Shown: positions 1-8,484, numbered from the stretch's first letter. The stretch: 64,000 bases of DNA from Micromonospora sp. KC606 (GCF_004348675.1 NZ_SMKN01000001.1:1-64000); one strand, 5' to 3'. Made by a program: numbers and translations. Notes: generated by a model not told the origin, from the sequence alone.

Positions 1-1
1 G

Positions 2-319
2 CGCCTGTACGCGCTGGTGGTCATGGAGATGTCCACCCGACGAGTCCACCTCCTCGGCATCACCGCGCACCCCACCGGGCAATGGCTCGCCCAGCAGGCC
101 CGTAACCTCGCTATGAAGCTGGGCGAGCGTGCCAACCAGTCCCGGTTTCTCGTCCGCGACCGCGACCGCAAGTACACCGCCGCCTTCGACCACGTCTTCG
201 CCGCCGAAGGCATCACCGTGGTCAAGACCCCACCCCGCACGCCGCGGGCCAACTGCTTCATCGAACGCTGGGGCCGCAGCCTCCACGACGAATGCATCGA
301 CCACGTGTTGATCTACAAC
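2..319 (+). pseudogene. Transposase integrase-core fragment (IS3/IS481-like)
   Basis: The frame is open from the left edge and reads as the second half of an rve/DDE integrase core. It has a D-R-D-R-K-Y block near base 165, which usually holds the second catalytic Asp, and an E-R-W-G block near base 262 with the catalytic Glu. The match stops at about base 319 after a D-H-V-L-I-Y-N stretch. The frame then runs on into unrelated repeat sequence, so the C-terminal tail is lost. The start lies outside the window. The assignment to a DDE transposase is firm, but the exact IS family is not. It marks an old element junction at the window edge. Confidence 0.7.
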
Positions 320-428
320 GTTGCCCCCGACCCCAGCGGCATCCGCTCACCAGGTCCATGCCTCCGCTGGCCCGCGGCCCGCAGCGACGCGCGATCCCGC
401 GGCATGAGAGTGTTCCTGATCTTGAATG

Positions 429-480
429 CACCAGCCACCAGCCACCAGCCACCAGCCACCAGCCACCAGCCACCAGCCAG
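429..480. repeat. Heptanucleotide tandem repeat (CACCAGC)x7
   Basis: Seven exact copies of CACCAGC lie head to tail at 429-477, followed by a partial copy. Being seven bases long, the unit shifts frame with each copy, so it is unlikely to be coding. It lies directly after the truncated transposase and before the small secreted peptide gene. Copy number could vary by replication slippage. Confidence 0.95.
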
Positions 481-690
481 CCTAAACCCGCCCTCCCAGC
501 GGCGTCTTGACATGAAGGGGTGCCATGAGAGTGCGCCGGAGCAGGACTCGCATAAGCGGATTTAGTTGCTGAGCGGTCCGGTAAGCCTTCCTCCCGAGAG
601 TCGGCAGTGTTGCATGAGACCACGGTTTCTCGTTGGAGAGACCGTGGTCTGCGCACGTGCGGTTTTGCCGGTGTCAACCCGTTCGTTCGC

Positions 691-804
691 TTATCCGGCG
701 ATGATGAGCAGGGGCGGTCTGGGCTTGGCTTCCTCAGCGTCACTGATGGAAGCGAAGCTGATGAGCAGGGTGACACTCGCGGCCAGGACCAGCAGGCGTT
801 TCAT
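691..804 (-). CDS. Small secreted peptide, 37 aa, unknown function
   Basis: A short leftward gene of 37 codons starts at ATG 804. A strong ribosome site, GGAGGAG, ends six bases before the start. The peptide has K2 and R3, then a hydrophobic run at about residues 4-20 and a D-A/E-E junction near residues 22-25, as in a Sec signal peptide. The predicted mature part is only about 14 residues, rich in Pro with a Leu-Leu-Ile-Ile tail (EEAKPRPPLLIIAG). A TATGTA at 841-846 (complement) could be a -10 box, but I see no good -35. Function is unknown; a peptide signal or a truncated exported protein are both possible. The start is well supported by the ribosome site, the role is not. Confidence 0.6.
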   Translation of the reverse strand: MKRLLVLAASVTLLISFASISDAEEAKPRPPLLIIAG

Positions 805-1405
805 ACATCTCCTCCGAATCGTTCACGGCGCCACCGACCCTACATAAGGAATCGACGGACGCAACATCGACCGTTCGGACTCGACTGAAGGGCCCTCTCG
901 AATCAGTTGCGCCGCCCCGGCCCGAGCAGCAAGGTCGCCCGCACGCCGATCAGCCGTCCGCACGCTACGCCAACGGTAGCCTGCGGGGGCACCGCGACTC
1001 CGGCAGCAACGTCGCCGTTGCGCGGAATGGCTCAGTGATGCTCGTAGGGCTCGGATCGCGGCATGACAGTGAGCCGGGATGCGCCGTGTCGATCAACCAA
1101 CATGTCCCGCACCGGTAATCTGTCCGGATGAGCCGTGACTTCGCGTTGATCCTGCGTGGTCTCGTGGCAAACCGTCGTCTGACTCCACGAGTGATAAGCC
1201 GTGCCTCTGGCCTCGCTGAATCGACGATCCGGTAACTTCTCAGTGGTGCTATCCCGCCAAGAGTGGAAGTTCTCCAGGACATCTCAGATCGGGCGAACCT
1301 GACAGGAGCGTGCTCGACAGCCGTGACGCACCGAACGCGCGCACGATCGGCGGCATGGCCCATGAAGTTGACGGCGCCACACGCGCACTAATTTCGGAGC
1401 GGCCT
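805..1405. other. About 600 bases without a recognisable gene
   Basis: Apart from the likely promoter of the small peptide at its left end, I see no gene, repeat or hairpin here. Reading frames are short and their codons do not favour G/C in third position. The right part may be the worn-out C-terminal half of the neighbouring LanB pseudogene. Confidence 0.5.
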
Positions 1406-2277
1406 TCAGTTCCTCAGCAACTGCAACTCTTCGCCCCAGCCATCGATTATGGGTTTGAGGACTGGTTCGGCGCGTCCGCTGTCGAACGCGCCGCACAGCG
1501 TTTCGATCCGCTCGGAAGTTGTTCGAATCGCTGAAGGGTCGCCATCCAGGGTGGCCGGCAGCAATGCCAGCAATTCCTCGGCGCGCCAGTGCAGAGACGG
1601 GTGCCGGCGGAGTTCCCATGGGCTGCCAGGCAGTCGGCGCCAGTTGCCGGACGTCATCGGTAGGATCGGGCCGCCACGCTCTGACTGTGGACGTCCACAT
1701 ATGCCCAGCGGGTGACACCGTCCGAGCCGTGGGCCCGCATGACGGTGCCTTCCTCGTCGAGGTCTTCGTAACGCCACCTTCGGGCTTGTCCACCTGCTGC
1801 TCCAGCCGATCGACTACGGCCGTAAGCCATTCGCTGTCGACCCGCGCCACCGCGCGGTGCCGTCGCCCGACCTCCACGCTGCCCGCGCGCGCTCCTGCGT
1901 GCCGTTCTCTGCCGGTCGCTTCCGGTACCAGCGATCGTGACGCCGGCGAACAAACCGAACGGCGTTGCCCGGCGCTGCCACCGCAGCAGATAGCCGGCGA
2001 CGGAGATGACGGCCCGGCGAACAACCTTGGCCGTCGCCGTGTCGGGGCCTGCGCTGATGCGGTCGAGCTGTCCTGCCAAGCTGGGGCTCGCCAGGGCGAG
2101 AGCATCACGGACGTCAGCGCGAGCCCACGTCCTCATCAGCCACGTCAGACCCTCACCCAGCACCGCAGTGTCGCTGGCCTGGCAACGGCCTGATCTTCTG
2201 GTGAACGTCACCGCGAACGTCCCTCGCTCCTGCTGCCAAACGGTGGGCCTCGGAGCCATCTCCGCCGTGAGTCCCAC
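1406..2277 (-). pseudogene. Frameshifted LanB-type lantibiotic dehydratase remnant
   Basis: The leftward reading from GTG 2277 resembles the N-terminus of class I lantibiotic dehydratases (LanB, which use glutamyl-tRNA to dehydrate Ser/Thr in precursor peptides). The run D-A-L-A-L-A-S-P-S-L followed by a helix and R-A-T-P-F-G-L-F-A-G-V at about 1960-2010 is the family hallmark. After this the frame changes. A V-D-S-E-W-L-T-A-V-V-D-R-L-E block continues in a second frame near 1800-1850, and later pieces return to the first or a third frame. Only about 290 residues of a normally 800-1000-residue protein are left. No LanC or transporter is nearby. It is a dead gene unless the frameshifts are sequencing errors. 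Confidence 0.65.
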
Positions 2278-2398
2278 ACACCGTGGAGCGGGCCAGGGGC
2301 CAGGGTGACAAGGTGGAGCGCCCTACCGGACGAACGACCTTGGCACCCTGGCCCCTGGTCTGCTCGGCTCTGCCTGGGACTCATGGTGGAGATGGCGA
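2253..2398. repeat. Imperfect long inverted repeat, ~55-bp arms
   Basis: Bases 2253-2307 and 2344-2398 are inverted copies of each other with a handful of mismatches. The inner 15 bases (2293-2307 and 2344-2358) match perfectly, with a 36-base spacer. The left arm contains the start of the LanB remnant (G-L-T-A-E-M-A-P-R) and the right arm encodes a similar peptide on the plus strand (G-L-M-V-E-M-A-T-R). The repeat therefore looks like an inverted duplication of a coding start rather than a simple terminator. Confidence 0.75.
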
Positions 2399-2512
2399 CC
2401 CGCGCAACCACCGACTACCGCACCGTCCAGACGGGCTTCGCCCCATATCTGTCGTAGATCCCCGCCCGGAGGGCAAACAGCTCTTTGCAGTCCGCCAGCG
2501 TGGCCGGCCGGC

Positions 2513-2533
2513 GCGGCCCGCTTCGCGGGCCGC
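2513..2533. terminator. Perfect 9-bp GC hairpin
   Basis: GCGGCCCGC, a TTC loop and GCGGGCCGC form a perfect stem with a three-base loop. No clear T-run follows. It lies in the gene-free stretch 2399-2762 downstream of the leftward MarR gene and could end its transcript. I see nothing else in that stretch. Confidence 0.5.
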
Positions 2534-2762
2534 CTTGATCCTTAAAGAGGTCAATTCGGCAACGCCACGTGCGTCCCCACCTGACGTTGCCTACGCGGTC
2601 TGGGATGGCTGGGCGTTCGACCACTCGGGCTGGGATCGCGAGCCGGAATGCTGGCGGCTAACACAGACATCGGAGGCCGCCCGCTGGAGCGCGTCAAGAT
2701 CGTGGACCCGTGCTGGTCGCCGTCATCAACGAGTGGCTGTGATCATCGCGCTCGCCACGGGC

Positions 2763-3236
2763 CTAGTCGGCGCTGGGGACCATCTCGGCGAACGAGGTCA
2801 CGAACGCGGTGATGAGGCGGGCGAACGCGGACCGGTCGGCGTCCGACCAGTCCGCCATCACCCGGGCGAAGATCTCCTGCCGAAACCGGTGCGTCCGGTC
2901 GAGCTGTTCCCGCCCGCGGTCGGTCAGGGTGAGCAGCGAGCGCCGGGCGTCGGACGGATCGGTCCGGCGATCCAGCCACCCCTCCTCGACGGCACGGAGC
3001 ACCAGCCTGCTCGCCCTCGGCTGGTCCACGCCGAGCGCGGTGGCGACGTCCGTGACGGCACACGGCTTGTCGCGGTCCTCGATGACGTCCAGCACGCTGA
3101 ACAGCGTGGGGTCGAACGGCTTGCCGCCGTCGGGCGGTGCCAACCGACCCAGCGATCGGCGGGTCTGGCTGCGGCGAATCGCCACCATTGCCCGTTCGAC
3201 GGCAGCGATCGCCTCGTCTTGTTCCCTCTTCAACAT
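2763..3236 (-). CDS. MarR-family transcriptional regulator
   Basis: This 157-residue protein has the winged helix-turn-helix layout of MarR. An N-terminal helix is followed by the D-V-A-T-A-L-G-V-D-Q-P-R-A-S-R-L recognition region (about residues 62-78) and a wing with D-R-R-T-D-P-S-D-A-R-R, typical of the family. MarR proteins act as dimers that usually repress their own and neighbouring genes and release DNA on binding a small aromatic ligand. I chose ATG 3236; a longer reading from 3269 would run through the palindrome at 3255-3270. No good ribosome site precedes 3236. It is divergent from a second MarR-like gene, and both probably answer to the shared palindrome. Confidence 0.85.
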   Translation of the reverse strand: MLKREQDEAIAAVERAMVAIRRSQTRRSLGRLAPPDGGKPFDPTLFSVLDVIEDRDKPCAVTDVATALGVDQPRASRLVLRAVEEGWLDRRTDPSDARRSLLTLTDRGREQLDRTHRFRQEIFARVMADWSDADRSAFARLITAFVTSFAEMVPSAD

Positions 3237-3254
3237 GCATGCTATGTTACACCC

Positions 3255-3270
3255 AATGTAAAAATACATT
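3255..3270. promoter_or_regulatory. Palindrome AATGTA-N4-TACATT between two MarR genes
   Basis: A perfect 6-bp inverted repeat with four A bases between the half-sites lies between the two divergent regulator genes, in an unusually AT-rich patch for this genome. Size and symmetry fit a MarR dimer site that would control both promoters. This is an inference from position and symmetry. Confidence 0.6.
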
Positions 3271-3284
3271 CATTGGAGATTGTC

Positions 3285-3749
3285 GTGACCGACCTGACTC
3301 AGCTACCCAACGTCCGCGAACAGCGGCCGCTCGGCTACTGGTTGAGGTACATCGATGGCGCCATCGAGGAGAGCCTTGGGCGGCTGTTCGCCGCGGACGG
3401 CCTGAACCGGCGGGGGTGGCAGGTGCTGAACACCATCTCGTACGACCCGATTACCATCGCCAAACTCGACGAGACCATGGCGGCATTCCTGTCCGTCGAC
3501 GAGCCGACCATGCGCCCGTACGTCGACCGTTTCGTCGAGTGGGGCTGGGCGCACGTGGCAGACGACGGCGCCGTGGCGCTGACCGACGAGGGCCGACAAG
3601 CACACCAGCGGGTTTCCGAGCAGTCCGGGGCCCTGAGGGTGCGGATGATGGAGTGCCTGTCGTCTGAGGAGCACGAGGCGTTGATGGAGCTGCTCCAGCG
3701 GCTCGCCACCCACCTTGACGCCCTGGCGGCCGAAACACTCCCGCAGTAG
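3285..3749 (+). CDS. MarR-like winged-helix regulator
   Basis: A 154-residue protein starts at GTG 3285, seven bases after GGAG (3275-3278). Residues 40-110 have a winged-helix pattern, with a helix-turn region followed by R-F-V-E-W-G-W and a strand pair ending in A-L-T-D-E-G-R-Q-A-H, the usual MarR wing end. The C-terminal helix L-M-E-L-L-Q-R-L would serve dimerisation. The homology is weaker than for its divergent neighbour. The pair may be two regulators of one response, or this one may have kept the fold for another ligand. No target enzyme or pump lies next to it, since the next gene is an insertion sequence. Confidence 0.7.
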   Translation: MTDLTQLPNVREQRPLGYWLRYIDGAIEESLGRLFAADGLNRRGWQVLNTISYDPITIAKLDETMAAFLSVDEPTMRPYVDRFVEWGWAHVADDGAVALTDEGRQAHQRVSEQSGALRVRMMECLSSEEHEALMELLQRLATHLDALAAETLPQ

Positions 3750-3800
3750 TCGTCGGCGCACTTCTCTCTGCGAGATGGTGGCTATCCACCTGGACAATCA

Positions 3801-4688
3801 CCCTAAGGGACGTCTCGTAACTCGGTGAGTGGTCCATGGTGGATCATGTCGGGGTGCAGGTGATCTCGGCGTCCCGCCAGGAGTGGATCTTCACGTTCAC
3901 CGGGCTGCAGCCCGCCCAGTTCCGCAGGCTGGTCCGTCTGGTCGCCGAGCGTGGCGGGAATGCGATCGCTGACGGCCGGCCGGGCCGGCAGTGGTCTCTC
4001 GACCTCGCCGATCGGGTGTTGCTGGTCGCCGCGTACTGGCGCACGAACCTGACCATGCGGCAGATCGGTCCGCTGTTCGGGGTGTCGCACTCCGCCGCGC
4101 ACCGGGTCATCGACACCCTCGGCCCGATGCTCGCCCTGGCCCCGGTACACCGGCGTCAGGTCGACCAGCTCACGATCGTCGACGGCACCCTGGTCCCGAC
4201 CCGCGACCACCGGCTGGCCGCACCGAGCAAGAACTACCGCTACAGCACGAACCTGCAGGTCGCCATCGACGCCCACACCCGCCTCGTGGTGGCCCTGGGT
4301 GACCCGCAACCCGGCAACCGCAACGACACCATCGTCTACCGCACCAGCGGCACCGACCAGAAACTCGCCGGACGGCCGGTCATGGCCGACGGCGCCTACC
4401 GCGGCAACCCCGACGTCATCATCCCGTACCGCAAACCCACCGACGGCAGCGAACTACCCGACTGGAAAGCCGACCTCAACAAGCAACACCGCAGGGTCCG
4501 AGCCCAGGTCGAACACGCCCTGGCCCGCATGAAAACCGTCAAGATCCTGCGGGCCTACCGGCGAGCCGCCCACACATTGGCCGACACCGCTCCCGGCATC
4601 GCCCACCTCCACAACATCATCCTCGCCGGATGACGCCGACGCCGCTGGAAGGCAACGCCTTCACCGAGTTACGAGACATCCTTTAGGG
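3801..4688 (+). mobile_element. IS5-family insertion sequence, apparently complete
   Basis: Inverted ends of 28 bases at 3801-3828 and 4661-4688 match at 26 positions and enclose a single intact transposase gene. The whole element is about 0.89 kb, a normal size for one-gene IS5 members. I could not decide where the element stops and the target duplication begins, because the outer CCCTAA is itself symmetrical. The lack of lesions makes it the youngest insertion in the left part of the window. Confidence 0.85.
3836..4633 (+). CDS. IS5-family DDE transposase
   Basis: The 265-residue protein has an N-terminal helix-turn-helix (about residues 50-95, with T-M-R-Q-I-G-P-L-F-G-V-S). A DDE nuclease domain follows, with the first Asp in I-V-D-G-T-L (about 117), the second in M-A-D-G-A-Y (about 184) and a C-terminal Glu in V-E-H-A-L-A (about 221). 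The length is normal and the frame is unbroken. It catalyses cut-and-paste movement of the element it sits in. ATG 3836 follows the left end closely with only a weak ribosome site, which is usual for transposases. Confidence 0.9.
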   Translation: MVDHVGVQVISASRQEWIFTFTGLQPAQFRRLVRLVAERGGNAIADGRPGRQWSLDLADRVLLVAAYWRTNLTMRQIGPLFGVSHSAAHRVIDTLGPMLALAPVHRRQVDQLTIVDGTLVPTRDHRLAAPSKNYRYSTNLQVAIDAHTRLVVALGDPQPGNRNDTIVYRTSGTDQKLAGRPVMADGAYRGNPDVIIPYRKPTDGSELPDWKADLNKQHRRVRAQVEHALARMKTVKILRAYRRAAHTLADTAPGIAHLHNIILAG

Positions 4689-4740
4689 TGCTCGTTGCGG
4701 CCGTCCAAAATCGACTGGGACCAGCACTTTCGCAACACTT

Positions 4741-4940
4741 CTAGTTCTTGAGGTCCTGGGCAGCGCGGACGATGAGTCTGCGGGCGTCTTCTCCGGTGAC
4801 GGCTTCGTTCCAGAGTCGTTCGATGGCCTTGGCGTAGGCGGCGGCTTCGTCGTCGCGGTGGGTGGTTTCGCCGACGAGGGTTTCAACGATGGCGACGTCG
4901 TCGTACATCTGGAAGGAGTTCTGCGGTGTGGTGGCGAGTT
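4741..4940 (-). pseudogene. C-terminal scrap of a DUF5753 (Scr1-type) XRE regulator
   Basis: The leftward frame ending at the TAG at 4741-4743 reads S-F-Q-M-Y-D-D-V-A-I-V-E-T-L-V-G-E, followed by an E-A-A-A-Y helix and a final A-R-R-L-I-V-R-A-A helix. This is the typical end of actinomycete helix-turn-helix proteins with a DUF5753 ligand domain. Only about 60 of roughly 280 residues are present, and the sequence upstream of 4940 is unrelated. It lies just right of the IS5 element, so insertion-linked deletion may have removed the rest. Confidence 0.6.
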
Positions 4941-5290
4941 AAGGTACTTGTGGTACGGAACGCACTCGTCCCTCCAGCGTGAAGATCACATCGAGTAGCC
5001 ATGGCACGGACTCGGCAGCGTCGAGGCGACGTTCCAGCGGACGCCCCTCGCGATGGTACTTGAGGGCGCGATAGGCGTAGTTGAGCCAGCCATCAAGTCT
5101 GACATGCCGGACGAGGATCGATTCCGCTTCGTCGGCCGTGACCGTGGCTTGACGACGCAGTGTCGACGCCAGCCGCCCTTCGGTTCGGTCGAACAGCACC
5201 GGGGCCCACGCGAACGCCCGTTCGGAACCACCAACAACGACGAACTGTTCGGGCGGAGCACGTAATTTCCGCCGCCGATCGAGCGAGAGG
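4939..5290 (-). pseudogene. Nucleotidyltransferase C-terminal fragment
   Basis: The leftward frame resembles the helical tail of aminoglycoside-type nucleotidyltransferases. It has a D-R-T-E-G-R-L block, a helix with L-N-Y-A-Y-R-A-L-K-Y-H-R-E-G-R and an ending A-A-E-S-V-P-W-L-L-D-V-I-F-T-L-E-G-R-V-R. The N-terminal catalytic part with the G-S/D-x-D motif is absent, and the last residues are also missing. The identification rests on this tail only. It is broken at both ends and shares its left border with the DUF5753 scrap, so both lost parts may belong to the same deletion. Confidence 0.5.
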
Positions 5291-5529
5291 GGTGAGTGCC
5301 GAGCAGGAAAGTTCTGCAGGGCCGGGTTCGTTCCGGCTATCCTGCCTCGATAGTCGATCCACAGTTGGGAGTTGGCATGCGCCTCCTCAAGGTCACGGTC
5401 ACCGCTTCGCCGCGAGAGCACACCGCGCGTTAGTCGGTCCACCGTCGGGCTCTCGCCCACGGTGTGGTGCTCCTCGCCGCGAAGCGGTCGCTCACGCGAC
5501 GACCGTTTCCCCTTGCTCGAGGAGCTGTT

Positions 5530-6735
5530 TTGCGTGCCCTTGTCTCCGCGCGTCTCGGCGCGAACTTCACCAAACTCTGGACCGCCTCGGCCGTCTCCAA
5601 CATCGGTGACGGAGTCACCATGGCAGCCGGCCCGCTGCTGACCGCCTCCATCACCACCGACCCAGCGCTCATCGGCGGCGCCGTCTTCGTCCAACAACTA
5701 CCCTGGCTACTGTTCTCCCTGATCAGCGGCGCCTACGTCGACCGGCTCGACCGCCGCAACCTGGTTGTCACCGTCAACACACTGCGCGCGGTGACGCTCG
5801 CCGCGTTGACCGTCGCCGTCGCTACCGACACCGTCACGGTCGCTGTGGTCTACGCGGTGTTCTTCCTCCTCGGTACCGGGGAAACCCTGGCCGACACCGC
5901 CTCCGGCGCGTTCCTGCCCGCCATCGTGGCACCGGACCGGCTGGCCACCGCCAACGCCCGGTTGATGGCGACCTTCACCATCGCCAACCAGTTCGTTGCC
6001 AAGCCGCTGGGTGCGTGGCTGTTCGTGATCGCCGCCGCCGTGCCATTCGGCGTCAACGCGCTGACCTTCGCCGTGGCCGCAGCGCTGGTAGCCACGATCA
6101 GACCAATCCCCGCGCTCCCGCCCACACCACGCAGGAGCCTGCACGCGGAGATCGCCGACGGTGTCCGCTGGCTCTGGGAACACCGGCTGCTGCGCACGCT
6201 CGCCGTGAGCATGGGGCTGGCGAACGTCGCGTTCTGCACCGCCTTCGCCACCCTGGTCCTCTACGCCCGGCAACGGCTGGGCCTATCCGACGTCGGCTAC
6301 GGCTTCCTGCTGACCACCTTCGCCGTCGGCGGGCTGCTCGGCACCGCGCTCGCGCCGAGGCTGCAAACGACTTTCGGGGCGGGCACACTGCTCCGCGCCG
6401 GCCTCGTCGTCGAGGTCATCACCCACACCACCCTGGCGATCACCACGACACCGCTCATCGCCGCCGCCATCCTGATCGTCTTCGGGATACACACCATGGT
6501 CTGGGGCGTCATCGTGGTGACCCTGCGCCAACGCGTCGTGCCCCAGAAGCTGCTCGGCCGGGTCGGCAGCGTCTACTCGCTACTCGATCTCGGCGGCGCG
6601 GCCATCGGTTTACTCCTCGGCGGCACCCTCGCCCGCGCCTGGGGGCTCACCACACCATTCTGGATCGCCGCCGCCGTGACGGCACTCATCGCCACCGCCG
6701 CCTGGCGACCGCTGCGTCAGGCATCAACCGGCTGA
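5530..6735 (+). CDS. MFS transporter (TMEffector/MFS_3 type)
   Basis: A 401-residue integral membrane protein with about 11-12 hydrophobic segments. Family features include the opening N-F-T-K-L-W-T-A-S-A-V-S-N-I-G-D-G, a Y-V-D-R-L-D-R-R-N loop after helix 2 and a gap between the halves near residue 200. Proteins of this MFS_3 branch are proton-driven exporters of drugs or other small molecules in the plasma membrane. I chose TTG 5530 because GAGGAG (5519-5524) precedes it by five bases; a longer open frame begins at 5464 without a ribosome site. No regulator sits next to it and the substrate cannot be predicted. Confidence 0.85.
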   Translation: MRALVSARLGANFTKLWTASAVSNIGDGVTMAAGPLLTASITTDPALIGGAVFVQQLPWLLFSLISGAYVDRLDRRNLVVTVNTLRAVTLAALTVAVATDTVTVAVVYAVFFLLGTGETLADTASGAFLPAIVAPDRLATANARLMATFTIANQFVAKPLGAWLFVIAAAVPFGVNALTFAVAAALVATIRPIPALPPTPRRSLHAEIADGVRWLWEHRLLRTLAVSMGLANVAFCTAFATLVLYARQRLGLSDVGYGFLLTTFAVGGLLGTALAPRLQTTFGAGTLLRAGLVVEVITHTTLAITTTPLIAAAILIVFGIHTMVWGVIVVTLRQRVVPQKLLGRVGSVYSLLDLGGAAIGLLLGGTLARAWGLTTPFWIAAAVTALIATAAWRPLRQASTG

Positions 6736-7638
6736 CGCACTCGACGGGTTTCGGCTGGCCGATCGCCTACACGCCGGGCGGAACCCGCGCGGCAATGCGA
6801 TCTGCGCTTCGCACTCATCGACCCATCACGGCGGACAGCCGACGGCTTCGCTGTCGACGCGACCTACCAGACAGGTACACCAATGGCAGACTTCGCGACA
6901 TTGGCGGACCTCATCCGTCATGCACTGCACCGCAACGAACTCCAGCGCGCCGTCCTCAGCGGAGCCGCGCACGGCACACACAGTCTGTGGCGTCGCGTCA
7001 TCGTGCGGAAAGCCGCGCTCCGGCACGCGGCGCTAACGCAGGTCAGTTGGCCGTGACACCGCTACCGACGATGTACCCGCGCTCGCTGTCCACCACGACG
7101 TGAACCACGTACTCGCATCACCGCGCTGTCACCACGACCTACAGCGACAGCTACGGCGTTCCGAACGATGCCTCCGGCCTTCCGCGACCTCACCCGCGAC
7201 GGGATCGTTAAGGAGCAGTTGGGTGGCGTCATCACCGACGCGCTGCGCGCATCGCTGTTGCGGGTCGTCGGCTACACCGCTGACGGATATGGCCCAGCTC
7301 TCGCCCTACCTGACCTCCCAGATCCTCCGGTTCGGCGCCTACGCAACCGACGAACTCCACATCCCGCCGGGCGTGTTCGACCCCGCGCGGGACGAGGTCG
7401 ACTTTCGCGGCGAACAGCCCGCGGCCGCGTAGCAGGGCACGATCACGCAGCAGAGGGTGCCCTCCCCCATGCAGCGCGACACTGGAGAGCCGAGAATTCT
7501 CCATCGCTCACGCAGCGACGTATCCCACGCAAATGTCTGCGGCCGAGCGCTCGTCCGGGATCGGCGCCGGCTCGATGCTGGCGGCAGCGCGACTGGAACC
7601 ATCCCGGCGCTTGATGCCGGCGGGGCATCGGCGATGCT
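6736..7638. other. About 900 bases with no intact gene
   Basis: No intact gene is visible between the MFS gene and the AraC gene. The codon pattern is irregular on both strands. The only recognisable item is a possible Tn3 transposase tail at 7289-7432, listed separately. The stretch looks like worn mobile-element debris. Confidence 0.5.
7289..7432 (+). pseudogene. Possible Tn3-family transposase C-terminal scrap
   Basis: The plus-strand frame L-S-P-Y-L-T-S-Q-I-L-R-F-G-A-Y followed by a P-P-G-V-F-D-P-A-R-D-E-V-D-F ending resembles the last residues of Tn3-family transposases, where a short L-S-P-Y...I.RFG.Y block precedes a Pro-rich tail. Nothing upstream in this frame continues the homology. 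The match is short, so this is tentative. Confidence 0.35.
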
Positions 7639-8484
7639 GTGGGCGTGGAGTACGTGTCCAGAGTGCCGCGACCGCCGCTGGACGGGCTTGTCGACGACCT
7701 TTACTACCTGGAGGGTGCGTCGCCGTACGCCCGGCTGACGCTGCCGCCGATGCCGGGGGCGTTGCTCATCGTCAACCTCGGGGCGCCGTTCCGCATCCGC
7801 GCCGGCACCGACATCGAGTCGGCCGAGTTCGCCGACGGCTGCGTGGTCACCATGCCCACCCGCGCGTTGGAGTTCGGCTACCCACTCCGGACCCGGTCCG
7901 TCGGCGTGCACTTCAAGCCGTGGGGGCTGGCACCGTTCCTGCCGATGCCCGCAGCCGAGCTGTGTGACCGGCCGGTGACGGTGGAGCAGGTCTGGGGCCG
8001 GCCCGCCATTGCTGAGCTGCGAGACCGGCTGGCCACGGCGAACGGACCGCACGAGATGCTGACGCTGCTTGAAAAGGAGCTAACACGACGGCTGTGCGAG
8101 ACCGCTGGCCTGGGACTGGTCCGTCATACGAGCAGCGTCATCGCGGCGACCAGCGGGGCGGTGGCGATCGGCGACCTGAGGGTGGCAGCCGGTGTCAGCA
8201 GCACTCATCTGGCACAGCGGTTCAAGGAGCTCATCGGCGTCACGCCGAAGCGGCTGGCCCGCACCTACCGCTTCGCCGCCACCGTGTTCGCGATCAACCC
8301 CGCCGGACCGATCGACTGGGGCGACCTCGCCGGTCGCGCAGGCTACTTCGACCAGGCCCACTTCGGCCACGAGTTCCGAGCGTTCACCGGGCTCACGCCG
8401 ACCCGGTACGTCGAAGTCCGGCGGCGGTTCCTGCGCGAGCATCCCGGGCACGTGCTGGACAGTTGGCCGCTGCCGGCCGATTGA
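7639..8484 (+). CDS. AraC-family transcriptional regulator
   Basis: A 281-residue protein. The N-terminal half (about 1-150) is a small beta-rich domain as in the DUF6597 group. The C-terminal half holds the two helix-turn-helix units of AraC: L-R-V-A-A-G-V-S-S-T-H-L-A-Q-R-F at about 183-198 and L-A-G-R-A-G-Y-F-D-Q-A-H-F at about 234-246. The latter is followed by the hallmark F-T-G-L-T-P-T-R-Y. It probably acts as a one-component regulator. GTG 7639 is the longest reasonable start; GTG 7645 is possible, and neither has a good ribosome site. The downstream reductase gene, 66 bases on and in the same direction, is the obvious candidate target. Confidence 0.88.
   Translation: MGVEYVSRVPRPPLDGLVDDLYYLEGASPYARLTLPPMPGALLIVNLGAPFRIRAGTDIESAEFADGCVVTMPTRALEFGYPLRTRSVGVHFKPWGLAPFLPMPAAELCDRPVTVEQVWGRPAIAELRDRLATANGPHEMLTLLEKELTRRLCETAGLGLVRHTSSVIAATSGAVAIGDLRVAAGVSSTHLAQRFKELIGVTPKRLARTYRFAATVFAINPAGPIDWGDLAGRAGYFDQAHFGHEFRAFTGLTPTRYVEVRRRFLREHPGHVLDSWPLPAD

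Noticed and set aside
429-480. CRISPR array
   Set aside because: The 7-base unit has no spacers, and no cas gene is present anywhere in the window.
3801-4688. A definite target-site duplication for the IS5 element
   Set aside because: The outer bases of the ends are themselves inverted, so no direct repeat could be told apart from the ends.
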